7,637 nucleotides of DNA from DUNY01 sp964520055 (GCA_964520055.1 CAZFME010000107.1:1-7637), one strand, 5' to 3'; positions 1-4,987 are shown, counted from the stretch's first letter. Made by a program: numbers and translations. Notes: generated by a model from the sequence alone, not told the origin.

Positions 1-125
1 TCATTATGCAAATTCATTTTAGAATGCAAATAAAGTTGTGATATTGAAAGGTATAGGGAACAGGGGGAAGCATTGGGAAATATCCTTTTTCTACCAACTG
101 CCTGCGGTATTCTTCATCTTCTGTT

Positions 126-233
126 GAATTATTAAAAACACTGGCTGAAGCGGAAGGAGATGTTACAGCAGATAGGGTCGAACCGACGTTCAGCACTCTT
201 CGTAAGTTACTTTTAGCGAGGAAGGGTAAATGA
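126..233 (+). pseudogene. C-terminal remnant of a Phd/YefM-type antitoxin
   Basis: The frame ending at TGA 231-233 is open back to a TAG at 54-56 but has no ATG. Its last 35 residues begin ELLKTLAEAEGDV and continue to a conserved-looking RVEP and LRKLL. The pattern LAEAE.D...RV.P....LR..L is what I know from the C-terminus of Phd/YefM-family antitoxins. These bind and neutralise RelE/ParE-type toxins and repress their own promoter through an N-terminal domain, which is missing here; the upstream part of the open frame (57-125) is serine-rich and not recognisable. The stop overlaps the ATG of the following toxin fragment (ATGA), the usual coupling in such modules. The context makes the call stronger than the short sequence alone would. 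Confidence 0.45.
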
Positions 234-358
234 AATATCGTATTTTAAAAAAACAGGGTTATCGTGTGCTTATTGTAGAAAGACATCTTGTTTTTTATAA
301 GGTAAATGAAGCAGAAAAAGTGGTAATTATATATGCTGTAGTCTATGGTAGAATATAA
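230..358 (+). pseudogene. C-terminal remnant of a RelE/ParE-family toxin
   Basis: This 42-codon frame starts at ATG 230, overlapping the antitoxin stop, and ends at TAA 356-358. It contains GYRVLIVERHLVFYKV near residue 10 and VVIIYAVVYGR near the end. This matches the last two beta strands of RelE/ParE toxins (pattern GYR.LIV...YIVFY.V followed by V.I..V.YGRRDY). Full toxins of this family are about 90-110 residues, so roughly the N-terminal half is missing, and the usual final RRDY is cut to RI. Complete members cut mRNA on the ribosome or poison gyrase; this fragment should be inactive. The ATGA junction suggests an internal deletion removed the toxin N-terminus and brought an internal methionine into the overlap, or that the module eroded in place. 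Confidence 0.65.
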
Positions 359-371
359 AAATTTAATATAG

Positions 372-392
372 ACTTACCCCCGGGGAATAAGT
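372..392 (-). terminator. Possible terminator of mscL (GC-rich hairpin)
   Basis: Arms ACTTA (372-376) and TAAGT (388-392) enclose the palindrome CCCCGGGG (378-385). As minus-strand RNA this folds into about eight base pairs with a bulge, and an A/T-rich stretch with five Ts follows some 15 bases downstream. It lies 15-35 bases beyond the mscL stop. The T tract is not adjacent to the stem, so termination is uncertain. It also lies just after the toxin remnant on the other strand. Confidence 0.35.
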
Positions 393-410
393 TAAGTGCC
401 AGGCACCTAA
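392..410. repeat. Interrupted palindrome GTGCC-A-GGCAC
   Basis: Perfect arms GTGCC (396-400) and GGCAC (402-406) around a single A are extended outward by TTA/TAA after one mismatch (8 of 9 pairs). The right arm abuts, and the TAA overlaps, the mscL stop codon (407-409). Only one copy is in the window. I recall similar GTGCC/GGCAC palindromes as dispersed intergenic repeats in bacterial genomes, but cannot verify copy number here. Confidence 0.5.
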
Positions 411-772
411 CGTTTTAGCAGGTCTCGGATTTCGGTAAGTAGTAATTCCTCTCTGGATGGGGCAGGTTCTGCGGGTGCTTCTTCCTTCTTTTTTGTCCTG
501 TTGATAGAACGGACAAAAACAAAAATAGAAAAGGCTATGATTAAAAAATCCACTACACTTTGAATAAAAGCCCCATATTTAACAACGGCTGTTCCTACTT
601 TAAATTCCAAGTTTGTAAAGTTGATTCCTCCAAGTAAAAGTCCTATAAGGGGCATTATGACATCATTGACCAAAGAGGCTACTATCTTTCCAAATGCTCC
701 GCCTATAATCACACCGATGGCTAAATCAACCACATTTCCCTTAATGGCAAATTCCTTAAACTCATTCCACAT
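407..772 (-). CDS. mscL: Large-conductance mechanosensitive channel MscL
   Basis: MscL is a homopentameric inner-membrane channel that opens under high membrane tension and releases solutes during osmotic downshock. The 121-residue product has the whole family layout: amphipathic N-terminus with FKEFAIKGNVVDLAIGVIIG (residues 5-24), first membrane helix with glycine packing (about 16-45, including IMPLIG), a short external loop (46-66), second helix (about 67-90, YGAFIQSVVDFLIIAF), a charged Pro/Ala/Glu linker and the C-terminal helix ending TEIRDLLKR. It is a little shorter than the 136-residue E. coli protein, mainly in the loop. The start has AAGGAG at 781-786 with good spacing. No promoter is obvious between it and the transposase remnant directly upstream, so transcription may come from the promoter at 1030-1057. 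It looks intact. Confidence 0.97.
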   Translation of the reverse strand: MWNEFKEFAIKGNVVDLAIGVIIGGAFGKIVASLVNDVIMPLIGLLLGGINFTNLEFKVGTAVVKYGAFIQSVVDFLIIAFSIFVFVRSINRTKKKEEAPAEPAPSREELLLTEIRDLLKR

Positions 773-794
773 TTTTTCTTCTCCTTTTTATTAG

Positions 795-1000
795 TTAATG
801 CAGTATTGATGAGCCATTACGTTGGCCCTTTCGCTCTTTTGTACGCTCATAAGGTCCTACATTAATCTGCTCTGTATGTTGCTGATCTAGTATTTGATTT
901 ATAACTTGCTCCAGAAGCATTCTCGCTCCTTTATCATTACTTGAAAAAAATGATGCAAAATTTCCTTATTTACGGTAATATTATAGCTGATCTCAGTCAT
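795..1000 (-). pseudogene. Frameshifted N-terminal remnant of an IS256-family transposase
   Basis: From ATG 1000 the frame reads MTEISYNITVNKEILHHFF and then leaves the family at a run of seven Ts (plus-strand A run 944-950). One base back, the frame continues as SSNDKGARMLLEQVINQIL and on to PYERTKERKGQRNG, ending at TAA 795-797. The order (N-terminal segment, LLEQVINQIL, YERT.ER.G.RNG) is the start of mutator/IS256-type DDE transposases, normally about 400 residues. The match stops after RNG (about 813) with a junk tail SSILH, so the catalytic domain is gone. A GGAGGA precedes ATG 1000; the internal ATG at 920 also has an AAAGGAG. The fragment is inactive. No terminal inverted repeats were identified. 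Confidence 0.72.
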
Positions 1001-1029
1001 TCCTCCGATAGTTTTTCTTTGATAACTTT

Positions 1030-1057
1030 ATTCTATCAGAGTACGATGACATTTCAA
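1030..1057 (-). promoter_or_regulatory. Sigma-A-type promoter upstream of the transposase remnant
   Basis: On the minus strand TTGAAA (1052-1057) and TAGAAT (1030-1035) are separated by 16 bases, and TG one base before the -10 makes it an extended -10 (TGATAGAAT). It points at the transposase remnant and, about 250 bases further, mscL. No terminator-like hairpin was noticed between it and mscL. Confidence 0.45.
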
Positions 1058-1206
1058 GTATTGTTAGGAATCATTTCCTTTTTACAGATTATATCATACA
1101 TGACTAAAAAAGGATTCTTTGGGTTTATATAGAATGTAATATACATATAAAGCAAATATTTTTTGGAAATACACTTTATGCAGTTGCTGATTTTATTTAA
1201 TTGCAT

Positions 1207-1221
1207 TAGCCTATCAGGCTA
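1207..1221. repeat. Palindrome TAGCCT-ATC-AGGCTA upstream of the stalk-domain gene
   Basis: Six-base arms around ATC lie 26 bases before the start codon at 1248. Twelve bases of it (CCTATCAGGCTA, 1210-1221) recur in inverted orientation at 1978-1989, just after the same gene. It may be an operator, or half of an inverted pair flanking the gene. Confidence 0.45.
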
Positions 1222-1247
1222 TATTCAAAATTCCCAGGAGGTTCAAG

Positions 1248-1949
1248 ATGACAAAAAAAGTTTTATATTTGGTAATCGTGTTTTTAATAGGAGCAATTAC
1301 TTTAGGGGGCTTTTCATTTGCAGGGGATTATTGGGAGAAGATAGAGATTTCTACCCGCCCATTGAATTACTACATTAATAACGTAGAAAGGACTCCACCA
1401 GAAGGACAAAGTGGATTTATTTACAAGGGAACCACATATGTTCCATTAAGGTTCATTGCTGAATCTTTAGGTGAGGAAGTATATTGGGACGGATCTACAT
1501 ATAGCATCTATATTGGCGATAAGCCTGAAGGAACAAGAGTTAGAATGGAGGACATGGATATTCATACTACCGAATATGAAAGCTTTCGCAAAAGCTTTTC
1601 GAAATTTACTTCAAATACAGGAGAAACATTTACTCGAGGTTATCTCCTGGGAGAAGGCACAACTGGGTGGTGGCAAGGCCAGATAACAAGAGATTATATA
1701 CTCGATGGGAAATATAATTCTTTCAGTACGATGCTAGTTCCCAATAAATATTGGACAACCCAAGGAGCTCAGGATAGTATCGGAGGTATCGCTATCTATG
1801 GTGATGGTGAAGAGATATTAAGAAAGACTATACCATCAGATTTAATTGAACCTGTTTTAGTAGAGGTAGATCTTTCAGGTGTTTTAAGGGTAAGAATTGA
1901 TATGTGGGGTAAAGCAATAGGCTTTATTGACCCTGTATTTATAAGATAA
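1248..1949 (+). CDS. Exported stalk-domain protein with NPCBM-like domain
   Basis: The 233-residue product has a signal peptide (KK, hydrophobic core 5-20, probable cleavage after FSFA at 25), so it is secreted or wall-associated. Residues about 36-92 form a stalk domain (formerly the copper amine oxidase N-terminal domain), recognised by PLNYYINNV, YVPLRFIAESLG and the following tryptophan and short strands. Such domains are common in extracellular clostridial proteins as structural or wall-anchoring modules. Residues about 105-233 resemble the NPCBM putative carbohydrate-binding fold: DYILDGKYNSFS (149-160), IAIYGDGEEIL (181-191), VEVDLSGVLRVRI (205-217) and the closing DPVF. No catalytic domain is visible, so a binding or surface role is likely. 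AGGAGG sits six bases before ATG 1248. It is monocistronic, with a palindrome upstream and a strong terminator downstream. Confidence 0.85.
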   Translation: MTKKVLYLVIVFLIGAITLGGFSFAGDYWEKIEISTRPLNYYINNVERTPPEGQSGFIYKGTTYVPLRFIAESLGEEVYWDGSTYSIYIGDKPEGTRVRMEDMDIHTTEYESFRKSFSKFTSNTGETFTRGYLLGEGTTGWWQGQITRDYILDGKYNSFSTMLVPNKYWTTQGAQDSIGGIAIYGDGEEILRKTIPSDLIEPVLVEVDLSGVLRVRIDMWGKAIGFIDPVFIR

Positions 1950-2014
1950 TAAAAGAGTCCGGTTTACTTATAAACTTTAGCCTGATAGGTCATTAAATAT
2001 ATTATGACTCATAC

Positions 2015-2042
2015 CCGGGGGTGAAATCCCCCGGATTTTTTT
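2015..2042 (+). terminator. Rho-independent terminator of the stalk-domain gene
   Basis: CCGGGGG (2015-2021) and CCCCCGG (2028-2034) form a perfect seven-pair GC stem with loop TGAAAT, followed after one A by seven Ts (2036-2042). It lies 66 bases beyond the stop at 1949. Confidence 0.92.
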
Positions 2043-2256
2043 GATTTCTTCTTAAATATACATTAGAAATGTTGGACACAGTGGACTGGAACCCCTGACT
2101 CCTGATTGAGACTAAGGCCCTCCTAACTGGGTGATGCGTCTACGTTATTAAATTAAATGCTTTGAATTAGTTGCATGGGCAAAAATTCTAAAAAGCTGGG
2201 GCAGACCAAGCTGACTACCTGTTACCTCAGTATTGTCAACAAAAGCTTATCTTTGA
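2043..2256. other. Gene-free stretch, probably decayed coding DNA
   Basis: No frame with a start, ribosome binding site and plausible protein is visible on either strand, and no RNA gene was recognised. The right end passes into the GGDEF tail at 2257. A minus-strand frame around 2050-2130 is open but matches nothing I know and has a stop shortly upstream. The segment is best seen as the eroded remainder of one or more genes. Confidence 0.5.
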
Positions 2257-2340
2257 TATCAATTGGTGGATGGTATTGTTAAATTGTCAAACAAGCAGTT
2301 GTATAAAGCCAAGAATCTCGGCAGAAACACTGTGAAGTAG
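2257..2340 (+). pseudogene. C-terminal tail of a GGDEF (diguanylate cyclase) domain
   Basis: The frame ending at TAG 2338-2340 finishes with KQLYKAKNLGRNTVK (2293-2337). LYKAK..GRN.V is the signature of the last helix and strand of GGDEF domains, which make cyclic di-GMP. Upstream in this frame DGIVKLSN is followed back by a TGA at 2254-2256. The string ISIGG, reminiscent of the SIG strand that should precede this helix, is nearby in another frame, so the gene is frameshifted. The GGDEF motif itself and all upstream domains are absent. The tail is seven bases from the stop of the minus-strand regulator. Confidence 0.65.
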
Positions 2341-2346
2341 AAGAAG

Positions 2347-3021
2347 TTATGCTTTTATTATACGTAAGTCTTTAATTGTAATAGTTTTAGCATCAAATTC
2401 TATGAGCCCTTCGCTTCTCATTTTATTCAGTTCCCTGGAAAGTGAGGGCCGCTTAATACCGAATCTCTCGGCCAATTCTTTTTTGGAAATTTTTAAATGT
2501 ATCACCGGGCTATTCTGATAAAAGTATTCGAAGGTGAGGTAGTCAATGATGCGCTGCCTTACAGTTTTCATAGATATAAAATTAATTTTATCGGTGAGGA
2601 TTAATGCTTTGTCAGAGATTGACCGTAGGAATTTAATTAGAAAGTCCTTGCTGTTCTGGCATAACTCTATGACAAGTTCTTTTTTTATATGTAAAATCGT
2701 ACAGTCAGATTTGCATGTTATGGTCATGGGAAAGGTATTCCTGTGAGAAAAAAGCAAGTTCCCACCAATTACATCTCCGGCAAAAAAACTGGAGATAGTC
2801 AATACCCCCCCATTTTCGTCAATTTTTTGAACAGCCAACTCCCCTTCCAAAATCACATCCATGGTACTGCATTTTTCATTTTGAATATATATGATGCTAT
2901 TTTTATTATGCTTAGATTGGCTGTATAACCCCTCCTTAAATAAGGCTAAAAGCTGATTGGAAGAAAAACCGCTGAATAAATCCGTATGAGCCACTATTTG
3001 TACAATATCCTTGGTTTTCAT
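2347..3021 (-). CDS. Crp/Fnr-family transcriptional regulator
   Basis: The 224-residue product has the family architecture: an N-terminal cyclic-nucleotide-binding beta barrel (about 10-125, with glycines in LEGEL and FFAGDVIGG), a long dimerisation helix (about 130-160) and a C-terminal winged helix (about 165-215, LKISKKELAERFGIKRPSLSRELNKM). It lacks the N-terminal cysteine cluster of oxygen-sensing Fnr, and its scattered cysteines show no obvious iron-sulfur motif. The effector is therefore unknown, and the canonical cAMP-binding residues are not evident. I chose ATG 3021 over an upstream ATG at 3048 because GAGGTG (3029-3034) is correctly spaced and the longer start would run through the operator. 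It is divergent from the cupin-permease operon and is its likely regulator. Confidence 0.93.
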   Translation of the reverse strand: MKTKDIVQIVAHTDLFSGFSSNQLLALFKEGLYSQSKHNKNSIIYIQNEKCSTMDVILEGELAVQKIDENGGVLTISSFFAGDVIGGNLLFSHRNTFPMTITCKSDCTILHIKKELVIELCQNSKDFLIKFLRSISDKALILTDKINFISMKTVRQRIIDYLTFEYFYQNSPVIHLKISKKELAERFGIKRPSLSRELNKMRSEGLIEFDAKTITIKDLRIIKA

Positions 3022-3039
3022 TTTAAAACACCTCAAATT

Positions 3040-3055
3040 AGTAACCACGGTTACT
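3040..3055. promoter_or_regulatory. Crp/Fnr-type operator in the divergent control region
   Basis: AGTAACC and GGTTACT are perfect seven-base arms around AC, equivalent to GTAAC-N4-GTTAC, the 5-4-5 geometry usual for Crp/Fnr dimers. The centre (3047.5) is at -41.5 from the predicted operon start at 3089, the class II activator position. For the regulator gene the site lies about 14-29 bases downstream of the predicted start, where binding would repress. Confidence 0.65.
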
Positions 3056-3074
3056 GCATATTATTCTAGGAATG

Positions 3075-3104
3075 ATTATACTATAAACAAATAGATATTG
3101 AAAA
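3075..3104 (-). promoter_or_regulatory. Promoter of the Crp/Fnr-family regulator gene
   Basis: On the minus strand TTTTCA (3099-3104) and a perfect TATAAT (3075-3080) have an 18-base spacer. The predicted start is near 3068. The -10 overlaps the -10 of the opposing operon promoter, so the two promoters should compete. Confidence 0.5.
3077..3082 (+). promoter_or_regulatory. -10 box of the cupin-permease operon promoter
   Basis: TATACT has no recognisable -35 box at 16-18 bases (CTGCAT or similar), as expected of a promoter that needs an activator. The palindrome at 3040-3055 is where a class II Crp-type activator would sit. The predicted start is an A near 3089. Confidence 0.5.
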
Positions 3105-3117
3105 GGGGTGTGTATAT

Positions 3118-3444
3118 ATGATTGAAAAAACCTATGATTTCAGCCTAACTGATACAAAAATAGTTGAAAGATTAGTGGACGATGACAACCTAAATATCAA
3201 CCACATGGTTCTCACTAAAGGGACGGGAATGCCGGAGCACTATTCCAACTCAAACGTTTACATGGTTATCATAAGAGGCATCATGACTTTAAAATTGGGT
3301 GAGCAAGAGCCTAAAAAGTATAGCCAAGGGCATATTGTCAATATCCCCTATGGAATAAAGATGAATATAAACAACTTCGATGAGGAAGTTCTTGAGTTTT
3401 TTGTAGTAAAAGCTCCAAATCCGAAAAATTATAGAGGTGAATAG
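3118..3444 (+). CDS. Small single-domain cupin with degenerate metal site
   Basis: The 108-residue product is one cupin beta barrel. Motif 1 can be laid out as G35-x5-H41-x-S43-x3-V47-x6-G54 and motif 2 as G71-x5-P77-x-G79-x2-M82-x3-N86. The spacing is exact, but only H41 of the four usual metal ligands remains; the second His is Ser, the Glu is Val and the motif 2 His is Met. It is therefore probably not a conventional metal-dependent enzyme. It could bind a soft metal, a small ligand or a partner protein. The start follows AAGGGGTG (3103-3110). It is first in an operon with two permease halves, with only two bases between its stop and the next start. A sensing or substrate-handling role for the transporter is inference. 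Confidence 0.88.
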   Translation: MIEKTYDFSLTDTKIVERLVDDDNLNINHMVLTKGTGMPEHYSNSNVYMVIIRGIMTLKLGEQEPKKYSQGHIVNIPYGIKMNINNFDEEVLEFFVVKAPNPKNYRGE

Positions 3445-3446
3445 CT

Positions 3447-3929
3447 GTGGATATATTTACACGGGGTCTTTGGATAATTACGGCTATCGGCTTTACCATT
3501 TCAATAATCAAAGATAAGGAAAAAACCTTTCGATCCATGAAAATGGCTAGAGGCATGATGAAGAATATGATGGGCCAAATCATTGGGATACTATTCCTAA
3601 TAGGGTTGATACTGACGTTTATACCGCCTGAGATAATAAAACAGTATCTTGGAGGTGCCAATGTTCTTACAGCATCAATACTATCGGCATTTATCGGGAG
3701 CATTACCCTTATTCCGGCTTTTGTGGCCTTCCCCCTGGTAGGGTCGCTGGTAGACATGGGGGCTAGCATTGTTCCCGGTGTAGCTTTTTTAACCACTCTT
3801 ACAATGGTGGGTTTTGTAACATTTCCACTGGAAAAGCAAGAGTTTGGGCTTAAATTCGCTACCATAAGAAATTCTTTAAGCTTCATATTTGCTATTATAA
3901 TTGCTATGGCGATGGGGGTATTTTTATGA
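3447..3929 (+). CDS. YraQ/ArsP-type permease, first half
   Basis: This 160-residue membrane protein has about five hydrophobic segments (about 4-22, 42-60, 73-97, 107-127, 142-160) and a basic loop at 22-40. The core GSITLIPAFVAFP (84-96) followed by GAS (105-107) is the hallmark of the DUF318/YraQ/ArsP permease family, some members of which export methylated arsenic. Full-length family members have two such halves in one chain; this one has a single half and the partner is the next gene. The start is GTG 3447, with GAGGTGA at 3434-3440. The stop overlaps the next start by four bases (ATGA), so equal production of both halves is likely. The substrate cannot be read from sequence. Confidence 0.9.
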   Translation: MDIFTRGLWIITAIGFTISIIKDKEKTFRSMKMARGMMKNMMGQIIGILFLIGLILTFIPPEIIKQYLGGANVLTASILSAFIGSITLIPAFVAFPLVGSLVDMGASIVPGVAFLTTLTMVGFVTFPLEKQEFGLKFATIRNSLSFIFAIIIAMAMGVFL

Positions 3930-4696
3930 GTATATTGAAAGTATTCAAAAAGAATATACTGCTCTCGGTTGTAGCTCTTTCGTATGGGATTTTATTCATT
4001 TTCAGAACTGACATGGCGATATTATCTTTAAAAAACAGTTCTTACTATATCATTGAGATGCTTCAGATAATCCCAGTGGTTTTTATATTGACATCACTGA
4101 TAGAGGCGTGGGTTCCGAAGAAGGTCATTATGAATAATCTGGGGGAAAAGTCCGGAATTAAAGGCCCGATTATCTCTCTTTTTCTAGGAAGTGTTTCTGC
4201 AGGCCCTATTTATGCTGCCTTTCCCATATGTAAAATGCTGCTTAAAAAAGGTGCAAGTATTGCAAATATAGTTGTCATCTTAAGCGCATGGGCAGTTATA
4301 AAAGTACCCATGCTTGCTAATGAAGCCAAGTTTTTAAGCCCAAAATTCATGGCGGTAAGATGGGTACTTACGACCATTTCTATTTTTATAATGGCTTATG
4401 TGATTTCTGCAATTGTAAAAAAAGAAGACATTCCTTTTAAGGATGCAGCAACTGATATCAAAAATCAAGATACAGTGAGCATTAAAAGGCAATACTGCAC
4501 AGGCTGTGGTGTATGTGCAAAGCTGTTGCCAAATATATTCCGATTGGAAGATAAAAAAGCGGCGGTTAAAAAACAACCGGCGGACTCCGAGGAAGTTGGT
4601 AAGATTAAAGTAGTGTGGGAGAAATGCCCCACAAAAGCCATCACAATGAATCGTAGCTGTGAAAAAACCCAGCAGAAAACAGTGTCTGAATATTAA
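3926..4696 (+). CDS. YraQ/ArsP-type permease half fused to a [4Fe-4S] ferredoxin domain
   Basis: Residues 1-165 are a membrane domain with hydrophobic segments near 10-28, 40-60, 80-100, 112-130 and 143-163. It carries the same core as the preceding protein: GSVSAGPIYAAFP (88-100), then GAS (109-111). After a short linker, residues about 184-245 form a ferredoxin domain with C191-x2-C194-x2-C197 and C234-P, the ligand set for one [4Fe-4S] cluster; a second cluster motif is absent. The final 15 residues are polar. The start is the ATGA overlap with the upstream gene, preceded by GGGGGT. The domain order suggests a cytoplasmic iron-sulfur centre attached to the transporter. Its role could be electron input, substrate reduction or redox gating; none is proven. 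C102 in the membrane part could matter for a thiophilic substrate. Confidence 0.92.
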   Translation: MSILKVFKKNILLSVVALSYGILFIFRTDMAILSLKNSSYYIIEMLQIIPVVFILTSLIEAWVPKKVIMNNLGEKSGIKGPIISLFLGSVSAGPIYAAFPICKMLLKKGASIANIVVILSAWAVIKVPMLANEAKFLSPKFMAVRWVLTTISIFIMAYVISAIVKKEDIPFKDAATDIKNQDTVSIKRQYCTGCGVCAKLLPNIFRLEDKKAAVKKQPADSEEVGKIKVVWEKCPTKAITMNRSCEKTQQKTVSEY

Positions 4697-4714
4697 GTTA
4701 TTACGTAAAAATGG

Positions 4715-4751
4715 GGGTAAAAGAACGGCATTACGGCATGTTCTTTTACCC
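4715..4751. terminator. Convergent terminator between the permease operon and the small minus-strand gene
   Basis: GGGTAAAAGAAC (4715-4726) and GTTCTTTTACCC (4740-4751) form a perfect 12-pair stem with a 13-base loop made of a near-duplicated ACGGCAT. On the minus strand the stem is followed by CCATTTTTACG, a usable T tract. On the plus strand the following sequence (ATATGTATTGTTT) is a weaker tract. It therefore serves best as terminator for the minus-strand small gene and probably also for the operon. Confidence 0.65.
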
Positions 4752-4766
4752 ATATGTATTGTTTAA

Positions 4767-4956
4767 CTAATCGGAGCAAATTTCCAGACTCTTGGCCTTT
4801 ACTCCTTTGATGGAGTTTAAATCCTCCTCCAGATTTCCTCTTTCCGCGTCATCTCCGCCGAGCTGAAGAGGAATCAAGCCTTCTTCTGAGCAGGCATTGT
4901 CCGCTTCATGCAGACCCAACCTCATTTTAATAATACAGCCAGCAAGCCATTTTCAT
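4767..4956 (-). pseudogene. Small unrecognised gene, apparently frameshifted after the start
   Basis: A perfect GGAGGT (4957-4962) is directly followed by ATG 4956 and then ATG 4950, but that frame stops after MKMACWLYY. One frame over, an open stretch reads WLAGCIIKMRLGLHEADNAC and continues to LEEDLNSIKGV and a final EICSD, stopping at TAG 4767-4769. Dropping one A from the four-A run at 4951-4954 would join them as MKWLAGCIIK, a protein of about 62 residues. The only in-frame ATG in the body (4925) has no ribosome binding site. A promoter-like TATAAT (4996-5001) and a terminator bracket it. I do not recognise the family. It is either a fresh pseudogene, a sequencing error in the run, or a gene read by frameshifting. 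Confidence 0.45.
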
Positions 4957-4973
4957 ACCTCCAAATCATTTTA

Positions 4974-4987
4974 AGCTTAGCTAAGCT
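4974..4987. repeat. 14-bp perfect palindrome AGCTTAGCTAAGCT
   Basis: It lies between the Shine-Dalgarno of the small minus-strand gene and its TATAAT (minus strand, 4996-5001; no good -35), so in that gene's 5' leader. It could be an operator, or a short hairpin on the RNA. On the plus strand it is followed by six Ts, but the stem is too short to call a terminator. Confidence 0.4.

Noticed and set aside
14..196. Minus-strand frame of 60 codons at the left edge
   Set aside because: No ribosome binding site, low-complexity Ser/Ala N-terminus; it is opposite the better supported antitoxin tail.
941..1132. Plus-strand hydrophobic frame of 63 codons
   Set aside because: No ribosome binding site, and its first third is antisense to the transposase remnant; the hydrophobicity comes from T-rich DNA.
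1163..1378. Plus-strand frame overlapping the start of the stalk-domain gene
   Set aside because: It lacks a ribosome binding site and is out of frame with the stalk gene, which has signal peptide and domains.
3022..3048. Upstream ATG of the Crp/Fnr-family regulator
   Set aside because: It would run through the operator and the good GAGGTG; ATG 3021 fits the signals and the family start better.
3338..3886. Long minus-strand open frame opposite the cupin and first permease
   Set aside because: It is antisense to two well-supported genes, has no ribosome binding site, and its residues match no family I know; openness follows from codon bias on the other strand.
4334..4753. Minus-strand open frame opposite the ferredoxin-fused permease
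   Set aside because: It is antisense to a clear gene, starts within the terminator hairpin and is a Phe/Cys-rich mirror of lysine-rich coding sequence.
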